A stretch of 64,000 bases of DNA from Burkholderia sp. BCC0322 (GTDB taxonomy: Bacteria > Pseudomonadota > Gammaproteobacteria > Burkholderiales > Burkholderiaceae). Positions 8,435 through 16,249 of the stretch are shown in pieces. The stretch is from the NCBI RefSeq assembly GCF_902833045.1, contig NZ_CADFDU010000001.1, forward strand, positions 699,927-763,926, written 5' to 3'. The translations under genes were made by a program, and so were the position numbers. The stretch's first letter is position 1. Every line of letters begins with the position of its first letter. The notes under the pieces were generated by a model. That model ran no database searches, was not told the origin of the DNA, and saw only the letters and a program-made list of their open reading frames with translations.

Positions 8435-8929
8435 ATGACCGACACGGCATTCCATACCGTCCTTGGCTCGCTCGACAGCTACCGGAAGGGCGAGATCGAA
8501 ATCACGAGCGGCAGCGCTCAACACTACGCGTTCTCGAATGTCTTCGAGGTCGCATCGAAGTCGGCCCCTTACGAAAAGGTCGTCGCCGGCAAGAACCTCG
8601 AATACGTGATCGAAGTGCTGCGCACCGACGGCCAGTCGCCGTGGTTCGCCTGCGCGCACGACGAGTTCGTGATCCAGATGGATGGCGAAGTCCGGATCGA
8701 ATTCATCAAGCTCGATACGCCGCCGGCATCGGGGCGCGGAACCGTGAGCGCCGGCACGCAACCGGCCGGCCGCAAGATGGGCTACGTCGTATTGCGCCAG
8801 GGCCATCAGGCGCTGCTGCCGGCCGGCTGCGCATACCGCTTCACCGCGAGCCGGCCGGGCGTCGCGCTCGTGCAGACCGTCCTGGGCGAGCTGTCGGTGG
8901 AGAAGTGGGCCGACATCTGCCTGCACTGA
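8435..8929 (+). CDS. Hydroquinone 1,2-dioxygenase, small subunit (HapC/PnpC1-like)
   Basis: 164 residues from the ATG at 8435, which has AGGAG at good spacing. Length and sequence type fit the small subunit of the two-component, Fe(II)-dependent hydroquinone 1,2-dioxygenase (HapC/PnpC1, about 165 residues). That enzyme cleaves hydroquinone to 4-hydroxymuconic semialdehyde. A cupin-like strand pattern is present (FACAHDEFVIQMDGEVRIEF). The larger subunit follows after 38 bases, and the dehydrogenase and maleylacetate reductase of the same pathway come next. Assignment relies on family recall and on this gene order; paralogues acting on substituted hydroquinones are possible. Confidence 0.8.
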   Translation: MTDTAFHTVLGSLDSYRKGEIEITSGSAQHYAFSNVFEVASKSAPYEKVVAGKNLEYVIEVLRTDGQSPWFACAHDEFVIQMDGEVRIEFIKLDTPPASGRGTVSAGTQPAGRKMGYVVLRQGHQALLPAGCAYRFTASRPGVALVQTVLGELSVEKWADICLH

Positions 8930-8967
8930 TTCGTCCGACCTCATTCGACTATTCCAGGAGACACGTT

Positions 8968-9987
8968 ATGGCCACCCTCGACACCCTCGACCCCTCCGTG
9001 GGCTTTGCCGCCGATCTGGTGCGATCGACCGAAGCCGATGCCGTCACCGGCTATCGCCGCTTCCAGCTCGGCGCGTTCGAGTTCCAGCGCGACGAATATT
9101 TCGTGAAGATCAGCTGGCCCGCGAAAGGCCGGACGCGCACGCATGCGATGCCGGCGGACGCGTTCCTGCGCGCGATGATGCGCGACGTGGCGTGGGGCTT
9201 CTTCTACGGCTGGGTGAACTTCGACCACGTGTTCGGCACGCGCAATCACTACGGCAAGGTGGATATGTATGCGGGCACCTTCAACGGCATCCTGAAGGAC
9301 GCCGGCGTCGACTACACCGAGACCTTCGAAACGCCCACCATCATGGCGACCTTCAAGGCGATGCTGCACGACTGGACGAACGAGGGCTTCGACCCGTTCG
9401 CGGCGCCCGAGGAAACCGGTACGGCGTTCGGACGCAAGCACGGCGACAACGGCTCGGCGATCGAGCGCACGCGGATCGCGACGCGCCGCATGCCGGGCCT
9501 CGAGGGCGATTCGCCGCTGCGCGACGACCTGCCGGTCAACCGCGCGTTCCTCGACGTCGCGCAGGACGAACCGGAAGTGCACGTCGAGCCGGGCTTCGAA
9601 GGCGAGCTGCACGCGTTCAACCTGTTCAAGTACCTGTCGCGCTCGGACGTGACGTGGAATCCGTCGGTCACGTCGGTGTGCGGGCGCAGCCTGTTCTGCC
9701 CGACCACCGAGGAATTCATCCTGCCGGTGTTCCATGGCAACGATCGCGTCGAATGGTTTCTGCAGCTATCCGACGAAATCGTGTGGGACATCGGCGACAA
9801 GAACACCGGCGCGCCGCGTGCGCGCGTGACGATGCGCGCCGGCGACATCTGCGCGATGCCCGCCGACATCCGGCACCAGGGCTACTCCACGAAGCGCTCG
9901 ATGCTGCTGGTCTGGGAAAACGCCACGCCGGATCTGCCGCAACGCTACGAGAGCGGCGAGCTCGCGCCGTATCCGATCGCGTTCTGA
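8968..9987 (+). CDS. Hydroquinone 1,2-dioxygenase, large subunit (HapD/PnpC2-like)
   Basis: 339 residues, the usual size of the large, catalytic subunit of hydroquinone 1,2-dioxygenase (HapD/PnpC2). The ATG at 8968 has CAGGAG upstream. The C-terminal part has cupin features expected to hold Fe(II): ILPVFHGNDRVEWFLQLSDEIVWDIGD followed by a conserved His in PADIRHQGYS near residue 300. The protein has no signal peptide. It sits 38 bases after the small subunit and 45 before the aldehyde dehydrogenase, so the three are almost surely one operon. Ring cleavage of hydroquinone is the expected reaction; exact substrate range is not visible. Confidence 0.82.
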   Translation: MATLDTLDPSVGFAADLVRSTEADAVTGYRRFQLGAFEFQRDEYFVKISWPAKGRTRTHAMPADAFLRAMMRDVAWGFFYGWVNFDHVFGTRNHYGKVDMYAGTFNGILKDAGVDYTETFETPTIMATFKAMLHDWTNEGFDPFAAPEETGTAFGRKHGDNGSAIERTRIATRRMPGLEGDSPLRDDLPVNRAFLDVAQDEPEVHVEPGFEGELHAFNLFKYLSRSDVTWNPSVTSVCGRSLFCPTTEEFILPVFHGNDRVEWFLQLSDEIVWDIGDKNTGAPRARVTMRAGDICAMPADIRHQGYSTKRSMLLVWENATPDLPQRYESGELAPYPIAF

Positions 9988-10032
9988 GCGGCGCTTCCGT
10001 TTCCGCTTCAAGCCCTACATCGAGGACGATTC

Positions 10033-11499
10033 ATGCAAACCCAACTCTTCATCGACGGACGCTTCGTTGACGCCGTCGACCGCGGCACGATCGACGTGCT
10101 GAATCCGCACGACGGCGCCGTCATCACGAAGATCGCCGCGGCCACCGCGGCGGATGTCGACCTGGCCGTCGAAGCGGCGGCCCGCGCGTTCCCCAGGTGG
10201 TCGGCGCTGCCGGCCGCCGAACGCGGCCGCTTGCTGCTGCGCCTGGCCGATGCGATCGAGGCCAACGCGGAGGAGCTGGCGCAGCTCGAATCGCTGGACA
10301 CCGGCCACCCGATTCGTGATTCGCGTTCGCTCGACGTGCCGCGCACGGCGGCCTGCTTCCGTTACTTCGGCGGCATGGCCGACAAGCTGCAGGGCTCGGT
10401 GATTCCCGTCGAAACCGGCTTCCTGAACTACGTGCAGCGCGCGCCGATCGGTGTCGTCGGCCAGATCGTGCCGTGGAATTTTCCGCTGATGTTCACGAGC
10501 TGGAAGATGGGCCCGGCGCTCGCGGCCGGCAACACGGTGGTGCTCAAGCCGTCGGAAATCACGCCGCTGTCGACGCTGCGCATCGTCGAGCTGATGGCCG
10601 AGGTCGGGTTCCCTGCCGGTGTCGTCAACATCGTCCCCGGCTACGGGCATACGGCGGGGCAGCGGCTCGCCGAACATCCGGGCGTCGGCAAGATCGCGTT
10701 CACGGGATCGACGGCCACCGGCCGCCGGATCGTCGAAGCGTCGCAGGGCAACCTGAAGCGCGTGCAGCTCGAACTGGGCGGCAAGGGCGCGAACATCGTG
10801 TTCGACGATGCCGACCTCGACGCGGCCATCAACGGCGCCGCGTGGGCGATCTTCCACAACCAGGGGCAGGCGTGCATCGCCGGCTCGCGTCTCGTGCTGC
10901 ACGAACGCATCGCGGATGCGTTCCTCGAGCGCTTCGTCGCGCTCGCGTCGTCGATCCGCATCGGCAACCCGCTCGATGCGAACACCGAGATGGGGCCGCT
11001 CACCTCGAAGCAGCACCTCGATCGTGTGCTGTCGTTCGTCGATGTCGCGCGCGAGCAGGGCGGCCGCGTGCTCGCCGGCGGCAGCGTGCCGCAGGATCCG
11101 GCGCTTGCCGACGGCTACTACGTGCGCCCGACGGTCGTCGAGGCAAGGAGCGCGACCGACCGCATTGCGCAGGAGGAAGTGTTCGGCCCGTTCGTCACGG
11201 TGCTGCGCTTCGGCAGCGACGACGAAGCGCTGGCCATTGCGAACGCAACCGAATACGGGCTGGGCAGCGGCCTGTGGACGAAGGATCTTTCCCGCGCACA
11301 CAAGATGGCGTCGCGGATCAACGCGGGCATGTGCTGGATCAACTGCTACAAGCGCGTCAATCCGGGCAGCCCGTTCGGCGGCGTCGGCAAGTCGGGCTAC
11401 GGCCGCGAGATGGGCTTCGAGGCGATGCACGACTACACCGAAGCGCGGTCGGTGTGGGTCAACGTCGACGGCAACGTACCGCCGCACTTCAAGCGCTGA
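10033..11499 (+). CDS. Aldehyde dehydrogenase, probable 4-hydroxymuconic semialdehyde dehydrogenase
   Basis: 488 residues, a normal class ALDH. The general base is Glu247 in LELGGKG and the nucleophile is Cys281 in NQGQACIAGSR; the NAD-binding FTGSTATGR is at 223-231. In hydroquinone clusters the dehydrogenase at this position oxidises 4-hydroxymuconic semialdehyde to maleylacetate, and that is the best call here. It follows the dioxygenase large subunit by 45 bases and precedes the maleylacetate reductase by 8. The catalytic residues are seen; the specific substrate is inferred from gene order. Confidence 0.85.
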   Translation: MQTQLFIDGRFVDAVDRGTIDVLNPHDGAVITKIAAATAADVDLAVEAAARAFPRWSALPAAERGRLLLRLADAIEANAEELAQLESLDTGHPIRDSRSLDVPRTAACFRYFGGMADKLQGSVIPVETGFLNYVQRAPIGVVGQIVPWNFPLMFTSWKMGPALAAGNTVVLKPSEITPLSTLRIVELMAEVGFPAGVVNIVPGYGHTAGQRLAEHPGVGKIAFTGSTATGRRIVEASQGNLKRVQLELGGKGANIVFDDADLDAAINGAAWAIFHNQGQACIAGSRLVLHERIADAFLERFVALASSIRIGNPLDANTEMGPLTSKQHLDRVLSFVDVAREQGGRVLAGGSVPQDPALADGYYVRPTVVEARSATDRIAQEEVFGPFVTVLRFGSDDEALAIANATEYGLGSGLWTKDLSRAHKMASRINAGMCWINCYKRVNPGSPFGGVGKSGYGREMGFEAMHDYTEARSVWVNVDGNVPPHFKR

Positions 11500-11507
11500 G
11501 GTTCGCC

Positions 11508-12575
11508 ATGGATCGCTTCGTCTATCAGGGCACCCCTTCCCGCGTGGTGTTCGAATGGGGCGCGCTCGCCAGGCTGCCGGACGAGTTGTCGACGCTCGGT
11601 GCCCGCCGCGCACTGATCCTGTCCACGCCCGAGCAGCGGCCGCTCGCCGAGCGTGTCGCGGCGATCCTGGGCGAGCGTGCGGCCGGCATCTGCGCACAGG
11701 CGGTCATGCATGTGCCGATCGAGGTCGCGCACGCGGCTCGCGAGATGGCCGGCGAACTGGGCGCGGACTGTTGCGTCGCGATCGGCGGCGGGTCGACGAT
11801 CGGGCTGGGCAAGGCCATCGCGCTCGAGTCGGTGCTGCCGATCCTGGCCGTGCCGACGACTTACGCGGGCTCGGAGATGACGCCGATCTTCGGGCTCACG
11901 GAAGGCCGGCTGAAGCGCACCGGGCGCGACGCGCGCGTGCTGCCGCGTACCGTGCTCTACGATCCGTCGTTGACGTTGTCGCTGCCGCCGGCCATCTCGG
12001 CGGCATCGGGCATCAATGCGATGGCGCATGCCGTCGAGGCGCTCTATGCGGAAGACGCGAACCCGGTGATCAGCCTGATGGCCGAGGAATCGATCCGCGC
12101 GCTCGGCGAAGCATTGCCGGTCGTGGTGCGCAATCCGGAAGATCGTGCGATGCGCAGCCGCGCGCTGTACGGCGCGTGGCTCGCGGGAACCTGCCTGGGC
12201 GCGGTCGGCATGGCGCTGCACCACAAGCTTTGTCACACGCTCGGCGGCACCTTCAACCTGCCGCATGCGCAGACACATGCGGCGATGCTACCGCACACCG
12301 CGCACTACAACCATGTTGCCGCACCCGATGCGCTGCGCCGCGTGGCGCGCGCGTTGGGCGGGAACGATGCGGCCGAAGCCGGCCCGCTGCTGTTTGCGCT
12401 GAACGCGCAGCTCGGCATCGCGCCGGCGCTCGCCGATCTCGGGATGCCGGAGGCTGGCCTCGACGAAGCTGCCGATCTCGCTTGCCGCAACCCGTATGCA
12501 AACCCAAGGCCGATCGAACGCACGGCGATTCGCGCACTGCTTCAGCACGCGTGGGAAGGGCGCGCGCCGCAATGA
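11508..12575 (+). CDS. Maleylacetate reductase
   Basis: 355 residues, iron-containing alcohol dehydrogenase superfamily, maleylacetate reductase branch. Visible marks are the nucleotide-binding loop AIGGGSTIGLGKA, the VPTTYAGSEMTPIFG segment typical of maleylacetate reductases, and the metal-site region MALHHKLCHTLGGTFNLPHAQTH with several His. It reduces maleylacetate to 3-oxoadipate using NAD(P)H, the last special step before the beta-ketoadipate pathway. The start at 11508 is eight bases after the dehydrogenase stop. Strong family match and strong context. Confidence 0.92.
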   Translation: MDRFVYQGTPSRVVFEWGALARLPDELSTLGARRALILSTPEQRPLAERVAAILGERAAGICAQAVMHVPIEVAHAAREMAGELGADCCVAIGGGSTIGLGKAIALESVLPILAVPTTYAGSEMTPIFGLTEGRLKRTGRDARVLPRTVLYDPSLTLSLPPAISAASGINAMAHAVEALYAEDANPVISLMAEESIRALGEALPVVVRNPEDRAMRSRALYGAWLAGTCLGAVGMALHHKLCHTLGGTFNLPHAQTHAAMLPHTAHYNHVAAPDALRRVARALGGNDAAEAGPLLFALNAQLGIAPALADLGMPEAGLDEAADLACRNPYANPRPIERTAIRALLQHAWEGRAPQ

Positions 12576-12603
12576 GCGGCCCGATGCGTCAATGGAGAAA
12601 GAC

Positions 12604-12747
12604 ATGAGCCATGACCGCCATGACGGCGACGCCAGGCTGAACGAGCAGGTCGTCGCCAGCTTCGACGGCACACCAAGCCCGCGCTTGCGCACGCTGATGC
12701 AGAGCCGCGTGTGGCATCTGCATGCATTCGTCCTCGATCGGAGCTGA
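12604..12747 (+). pseudogene. Remnant of an intradiol (hydroxyquinol 1,2-type) dioxygenase, N-terminal fragment
   Basis: A 47-codon frame with a good ribosome binding site (GGAGAAAGAC) encodes a peptide containing LNEQVVASFDGTPSPRLRTL followed by MQSRVWHLHAFV. This closely resembles the N-terminal helical dimerisation segment of hydroxyquinol/catechol 1,2-dioxygenases. It then runs into a stop, and no frame downstream continues the family: the catalytic Tyr/His iron-binding domain is absent. The parent is usually about 280-290 residues. It is best read as a decayed or deleted gene left in the operon. It might still be translated as a short peptide, but no function is expected. Confidence 0.7.
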
Positions 12748-12752
12748 TCGCC

Positions 12753-13064
12753 ATGGCGCGTTTCTTTGCGGTGTTTGCGACGGACCAGCCGGGCATGCGC
12801 GACGTGCGCGATCGCGTGCGGCCGATTCACCGGACTTACCTGCGCTCGGCCGATCAGCACGGTGTGGTGGTGCGGCTCGGCGGCCCGACGCTGGATCCGC
12901 ACGGCGACGCGATGAACGGCACGCTGCTCGTCGTGGAGGCGGACGACATTCAGGCGGTGATGCAGTTCATCGGCAACGATCCGTATGTGAAGGAAGGGCT
13001 GTTCTCGCATGTGGAGGTGCGGCCGTGGGACTGGAGCCTCGGCAACCCCGAGCAGAGAGTGTGA
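12753..13064 (+). CDS. YCII-related small protein
   Basis: 103 residues with the YCII/YciI pattern: an opening FFAVFATDQPGM strand, RPIHRTYLRSADQHGVVVRLGGPTL in the middle and a closing SHVEVRPWDWSLG. YCII-like proteins have a ferredoxin-like fold with a His/Asp pair, and often sit in aromatic degradation operons as muconolactone isomerase-like or lyase-type enzymes. Its ATG lies five bases after the end of the dioxygenase remnant, and its stop codon touches the start of the Rieske gene (stop ends 13064, next ATG 13065). Such coupling shows one operon. The reaction is not known. Confidence 0.75.
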   Translation: MARFFAVFATDQPGMRDVRDRVRPIHRTYLRSADQHGVVVRLGGPTLDPHGDAMNGTLLVVEADDIQAVMQFIGNDPYVKEGLFSHVEVRPWDWSLGNPEQRV

Positions 13065-13403
13065 ATGATGGAAGCACGACCACTCTGCCGCTTTTCCGAT
13101 GTGCCTGACGGCGGCGCGTCGGTCGTCGACGAAGCATGCATCGGGCGCCCCGTGATCGTCGTGCGACGGGGCGAGCAGGTGTGGGCGTATGTGAATCGTT
13201 GCCCGCACTTCTCGGTGCCGCTCGATTTCGTGCCGGGCAGCGTTTCCTGTTACCGGTCGCAGGTGTTGATGTGTGCCCATCACAGCGCGCTGTTCCGGTT
13301 CGACGATGGCGTGTGTATCGACGGGCCTTGCTCGGGCTCGGCGCTGGAGGCCGTGGTTGTCGAGGTGGATTCCACCGGGTGGGTCGTCTATCGCGGTGCT
13401 TGA
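13065..13403 (+). CDS. Rieske [2Fe-2S] ferredoxin-like protein
   Basis: 112 residues. Cys46-Pro-His48 and Cys70-Ala-His-His73 form the Rieske C-x-H ... C-x2-H cluster-binding motif, though the spacing between the halves and a short extra Cys segment (CIDGPC) make it an atypical member. The ATG pair at 13065/13068 follows directly on the stop of the YCII-like gene, so translation is coupled. It may pass electrons to an oxygenase or protect the Fe(II) of the hydroquinone dioxygenase, as ferredoxins do for other ring-cleaving enzymes; both roles are inference. No partner oxygenase is present in the cluster. Confidence 0.8.
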   Translation: MMEARPLCRFSDVPDGGASVVDEACIGRPVIVVRRGEQVWAYVNRCPHFSVPLDFVPGSVSCYRSQVLMCAHHSALFRFDDGVCIDGPCSGSALEAVVVEVDSTGWVVYRGA

Positions 13404-13600
13404 TCCGGGTGAGTTGGCGAAGTGCAGACAAGGCCGGTTGATGCGGCGGTTGTTGTATCTATAAATCAGTAAAGCTAATCATATTCAACGCGTCGGGAAA
13501 ACGACACCCGAAAGACGGCGATTCCTTGTGCAGCACCGGGCGAGCACCTGCCACGCAGCAGGTGGCGGTCCCGCATTTTCATAAAAAAGACGGAGACGGA

Positions 13601-14689
13601 ATGAAACTCAGGTTTGGAGCAGTGGCGATTCTTGCCGTGGCGCAGGGCGCATGGGCGCAGAGCAGCGTGACGATGTTCGGGCTGATCGACGCCGGCGTGT
13701 CTTATGTCAGCAACGAGGGGGGCGGAAAGAACGTCAAGTTCGACGACGGCATATTCGCGCCCAATCTCTTCGGCTTTCGCGGTACGGAAGACCTTGGCGG
13801 CGGATATCGCGCGATCTTCGCGCTCGTGAACCAGTTCTCGATGGCCAACGGCAGCATCGTCGGGACCGGGATTTTCGGGCGCAACGCGTACGTCGGCCTC
13901 GAAAGCAATCGGCTCGGCAGCGTCACGCTGGGCAATCAGTATGACTTCATGGTGGATTCGCTGTTTTCAAAGAACAACGCGATTTCGCGGGATATCTCGG
14001 GGCTGTACGGTTTTCGCAATGGCCCGTTCCAGCGTCTCGCGCTCCCGGACAATCCGACCGGTGCGTTCGATTGGGACCGCACGGCTGGCAGCAAGCCGAT
14101 CGCGAACGCCGTCAAGTACAGCTCGCCGACGGTCGCGGGTTTTTCCGGCGGCGTGATGTATGCGTTTGGCGGGGTGGCCGGTTCGGTTGGTGCGGACAAT
14201 GCCGTCAGCGCCGGGGTGAACTATGACGCGGGCGCGTTTGGTGTAGGCGTGGCTTATACGAACGAGAAGTACGGTCCCGCGCCCGGCGTGCCGTCCACCA
14301 GCGTGCGCAACTGGGGCGTCGGGATGCACTACGACTTCGGTGTCGTGACCGCGAGTGCGCTGGTGACCGCCGTGCGGAATTCGTTCAACGATGCCGGGGT
14401 GTGGATGGCCGAAGCGGGCGGGTTGTGGCACGTGCGACCGGATGTCGTGCTGGGGGCGAAATACATGTACATGAAGGGCAATGAAGCGGTGAACGACAAC
14501 CACGCGCACCAGGTCAGCGTGGCGCTTCAGTACCTGTTCTCGAAGCGGACGATGGTCTATGTGTCGGCGGATTATCAGCGGGCGAACAGCGGCGCGAATG
14601 CGCAGGTCAATGGCGTGCTCGATCCGAATGGGGCTTCTAGTTCGGCGAGCCAGACGGTGGCGCGGGTGGGGGTGCATACGGTGTTTTGA
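13601..14689 (+). CDS. General porin (Burkholderia/Neisseria type, gram-negative porin)
   Basis: 362 residues with a clear signal peptide (cleavage after GAWA, mature start QSSVTMFGLIDAG). The sequence is a textbook beta-proteobacterial trimeric porin: SSVTMFGLIDAGVSYVSN at the start, FGFRGTEDLGGGYRAIF, RNAYVGLE, and a C-terminal strand ending in Phe (RVGVHTVF). It should sit in the outer membrane. GGAGACGGA lies just before the ATG. It is separated from the Rieske gene by about 200 bases with an AT-rich stretch around 13460-13490, so it may have its own promoter. Its place suggests a channel for pathway substrates. Confidence 0.93.
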   Translation: MKLRFGAVAILAVAQGAWAQSSVTMFGLIDAGVSYVSNEGGGKNVKFDDGIFAPNLFGFRGTEDLGGGYRAIFALVNQFSMANGSIVGTGIFGRNAYVGLESNRLGSVTLGNQYDFMVDSLFSKNNAISRDISGLYGFRNGPFQRLALPDNPTGAFDWDRTAGSKPIANAVKYSSPTVAGFSGGVMYAFGGVAGSVGADNAVSAGVNYDAGAFGVGVAYTNEKYGPAPGVPSTSVRNWGVGMHYDFGVVTASALVTAVRNSFNDAGVWMAEAGGLWHVRPDVVLGAKYMYMKGNEAVNDNHAHQVSVALQYLFSKRTMVYVSADYQRANSGANAQVNGVLDPNGASSSASQTVARVGVHTVF

Positions 14690-15053
14690 TTGGGCCGTGG
14701 TGCCGCGCTTCATTTTGTCTACGGGTCGTTTCGTCGGCACGTACGAGATCGCGTCGTCGAGCTCGGCTCCTGCGCGCTGGCCGGATCGGGTGCGCCACCC
14801 GATGTCGAGATTCACTCAACTTGGTTCCGACGCGCCAGCCGTACACGGCCTACCGGAAAACGCGCTTATTCAATGTTGAATTCGCGGTGCATTCAACGTT
14901 GAACTTCCAAGGGCAGCTTGGCTCGGTCGCGCACGGGCGACCGGCTCTCATCGACCCGAAGCGGAAGTAGCCGACTCGAAATCCGACGACGCAAAGCGGT
15001 CATCCCAGCTTCTACGCCGCACGGGGCCACCTTCCCGACGTGCTAGCGGTCGA
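14690..15053. other. Intergenic region after the porin gene
   Basis: About 360 bases with no credible gene. It holds two 12-bp palindromes at 14869-14880 and 14892-14903. It marks the left margin of the accessory region, since the genes that follow are of unknown type and composition falls further on. Confidence 0.4.
14869..14903. repeat. Pair of 12-bp palindromes, TTCAAyGTTGAA
   Basis: TTCAATGTTGAA (14869-14880) and TTCAACGTTGAA (14892-14903) are perfect or near-perfect palindromes whose centres are 23 bases apart, about two helical turns. This is what a dimeric repressor binding twice on one face would use. No gene starts close by, so they may be a relict operator. Confidence 0.5.
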
Positions 15054-15431
15054 CTACGCGTCGCCACGGTTCGCGGTGAAAGACCGAAGCGTATCCTCTC
15101 GGGGCAGTTCTGAGGGTGCATCACCGGCGAGTCCGTAAACTTCGATGCCACTTAGCAAACCAGCGCTCTCGTAAATGAAGATTCCCGCCGGCGCGTCGTC
15201 CGGGCCAAAGAGAAAGTCCCCGAGAACATGCACCCCCGGCGGCGCAGGTTGGTTGCCCTTGATCTGAAAATTGATACTTGCACAGCCGCAGGGGCAGCGC
15301 CACGGTGTGACTTCGGCCACCGCGAGTTGTTCGAGAAACGCTCGCGCCTCCGGTTCGCCATGTTCCAGCATCCAGCGAGCGAGCGACATCTCGGAAGCCG
15401 ACAGTGGGCGATTTACTTCGCGAGGATTCAT
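15054..15431 (-). CDS. Conserved hypothetical protein with CPCGC motif
   Basis: 125 residues from the ATG at 15431. An N-terminal helix pair (LARWMLEHGEPEARAFLEQL) leads into WRCPCGCASINFQIKG, a Cys-x-Cys-x-Cys cluster that could bind metal, then a beta-rich part (PPGVHVLGDFLFG, IFIYESAGLLSGIEVYGLAG). No signal peptide or membrane segment is present. I recognise it as the type of conserved protein found scattered in proteobacterial accessory regions, but know no function. It stands alone on the minus strand at the left side of the island. Confidence 0.65.
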   Translation of the reverse strand: MNPREVNRPLSASEMSLARWMLEHGEPEARAFLEQLAVAEVTPWRCPCGCASINFQIKGNQPAPPGVHVLGDFLFGPDDAPAGIFIYESAGLLSGIEVYGLAGDAPSELPREDTLRSFTANRGDA

Positions 15432-15687
15432 GGTTTGGGCAATCGAACGGATGCAAGCGAGTTTAGCAGGCGGGTGGCGGGTGGCCGCTTCTTCGACGGG
15501 AGACACTGAAAGCGGACGCTCGCAAACGACTCTTCCTGGCCGAACTGAGCCACAGAGCAACCTTGAGGCCGGCGGACCGGCATTGACCACAACCTTGAAG
15601 TAACTTTAGAGGTCGGCGTTGAGTGAGCAAAGTTCCCAGTAGGATGAATCTCGACACCCGACCAAGGTAGGGCTCCTCCGGCACGTC

Positions 15688-15715
15688 TTGCCCGCTATCC
15701 GATTTTCGGTATAAT
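15688..15715 (+). promoter_or_regulatory. Sigma-70-type promoter
   Basis: A perfect -10 box TATAAT (15710-15715) is preceded at a 16-base spacing by TTGCCC (15688-15693). Transcription would begin near 15722, at the first hairpin of the leader. Confidence 0.55.
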
Positions 15716-15721
15716 GAACCC

Positions 15722-15892
15722 GCGTTCGGAATGTCGAACGTAAGAATTCAAGCATCCAGAGTCGGGCTATCCGACGCCAACCTGCCCTCCCGGGCAAGGT
15801 GGACGCCTTCGAGGCGATGCGGCCGATTTACGGCAACGAAACGGGAGCAGCATGGCTGGCACCGGTTCGATAACCACTCATCCGGAGCCACC
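15722..15892 (+). promoter_or_regulatory. Structured 5' leader with possibly sequestered ribosome binding site
   Basis: Between the predicted transcript start and the ATG at 15893 lie six inverted repeats in a row: 15723-15740 (CGTTCG/CGAACG), 15761-15775 (GTCGG/CCGAC), 15783-15796 (TGCCC/GGGCA), 15804-15816 (CGCCT/AGGCG), 15822-15834 (GCCG/CGGC) and 15853-15890 (TGGCT/AGCCA with inner CCGG/CCGG). The last one encloses the Shine-Dalgarno GGAG at 15884-15887. It looks like a cis-acting leader, but short stems arise easily in GC-rich DNA and I cannot match it to a known riboswitch class. Confidence 0.35.
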
Positions 15893-16249
15893 ATGCGTCA
15901 AGCTACCTCCACTTCCTGCCCCGCAGTCTGTGAAGACTGGTCGCATTTCCTTCCCGGTTTCACGCTGACGCATACGGTTCATCTCGTATCGGGATTGAAT
16001 CCGGGCATAGTCTCGACGGCGGCCGCCGTACTCGAAGATGAAACCGCCACGGTTGACCGCTGGGCCATCACCCGCTGTGGGGGCGTTCTGGAGCAGAAAA
16101 TCGTTCTCGGGGAAATGACGGAAGGGCAGGCGGTTCGATTGCGCGAACGACTTGCGGCGCTCGATGGCGTGTTTCGCACGAGGGTTGAGCATCATTTCGT
16201 TCGGGCGGGTTCGGGGGCGTCCTACAATGCGCCGGAGAGCGGTCGTTAG
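15893..16249 (+). CDS. Hypothetical protein, possibly ACT-like
   Basis: 118 residues. The ATG at 15893 is chosen because CGGAG is six bases upstream and the product then begins cleanly; the frame is open further 5' but that part overlaps the structured leader. The core (FTLTHTVHLVSGLNPGIVST, ... DRWAITRCGGVLEQKIVLGEM, ... AVRLRERLAALDGVFRTRVEHHFVR) has the beta-alpha-beta-beta-alpha-beta rhythm of a small ACT-like ligand-binding domain, but with no firm family match. If it is an ACT protein, the long leader upstream would fit regulation by a small metabolite. Function unknown. Confidence 0.5.
   Translation: MRQATSTSCPAVCEDWSHFLPGFTLTHTVHLVSGLNPGIVSTAAAVLEDETATVDRWAITRCGGVLEQKIVLGEMTEGQAVRLRERLAALDGVFRTRVEHHFVRAGSGASYNAPESGR

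Larger units (their letters stand above)
15432..15892. other. Intergenic region with promoter and structured leader
   Basis: No credible gene except a 5' extension of the following frame. The second half contains a good promoter (15688-15715) and six consecutive potential RNA hairpins before the ATG at 15893. Confidence 0.4.

Noticed and set aside
10473-11507. Open frame joining upstream sequence to the maleylacetate reductase
   Set aside because: The part before 11508 is out-of-frame reading of the aldehyde dehydrogenase gene; the true start is the ATG at 11508.
15722-15892. Assignment of the structured leader to a known riboswitch (THF, SAH, guanidine, glycine)
   Set aside because: None of the conserved cores I know for these classes could be lined up with the sequence.
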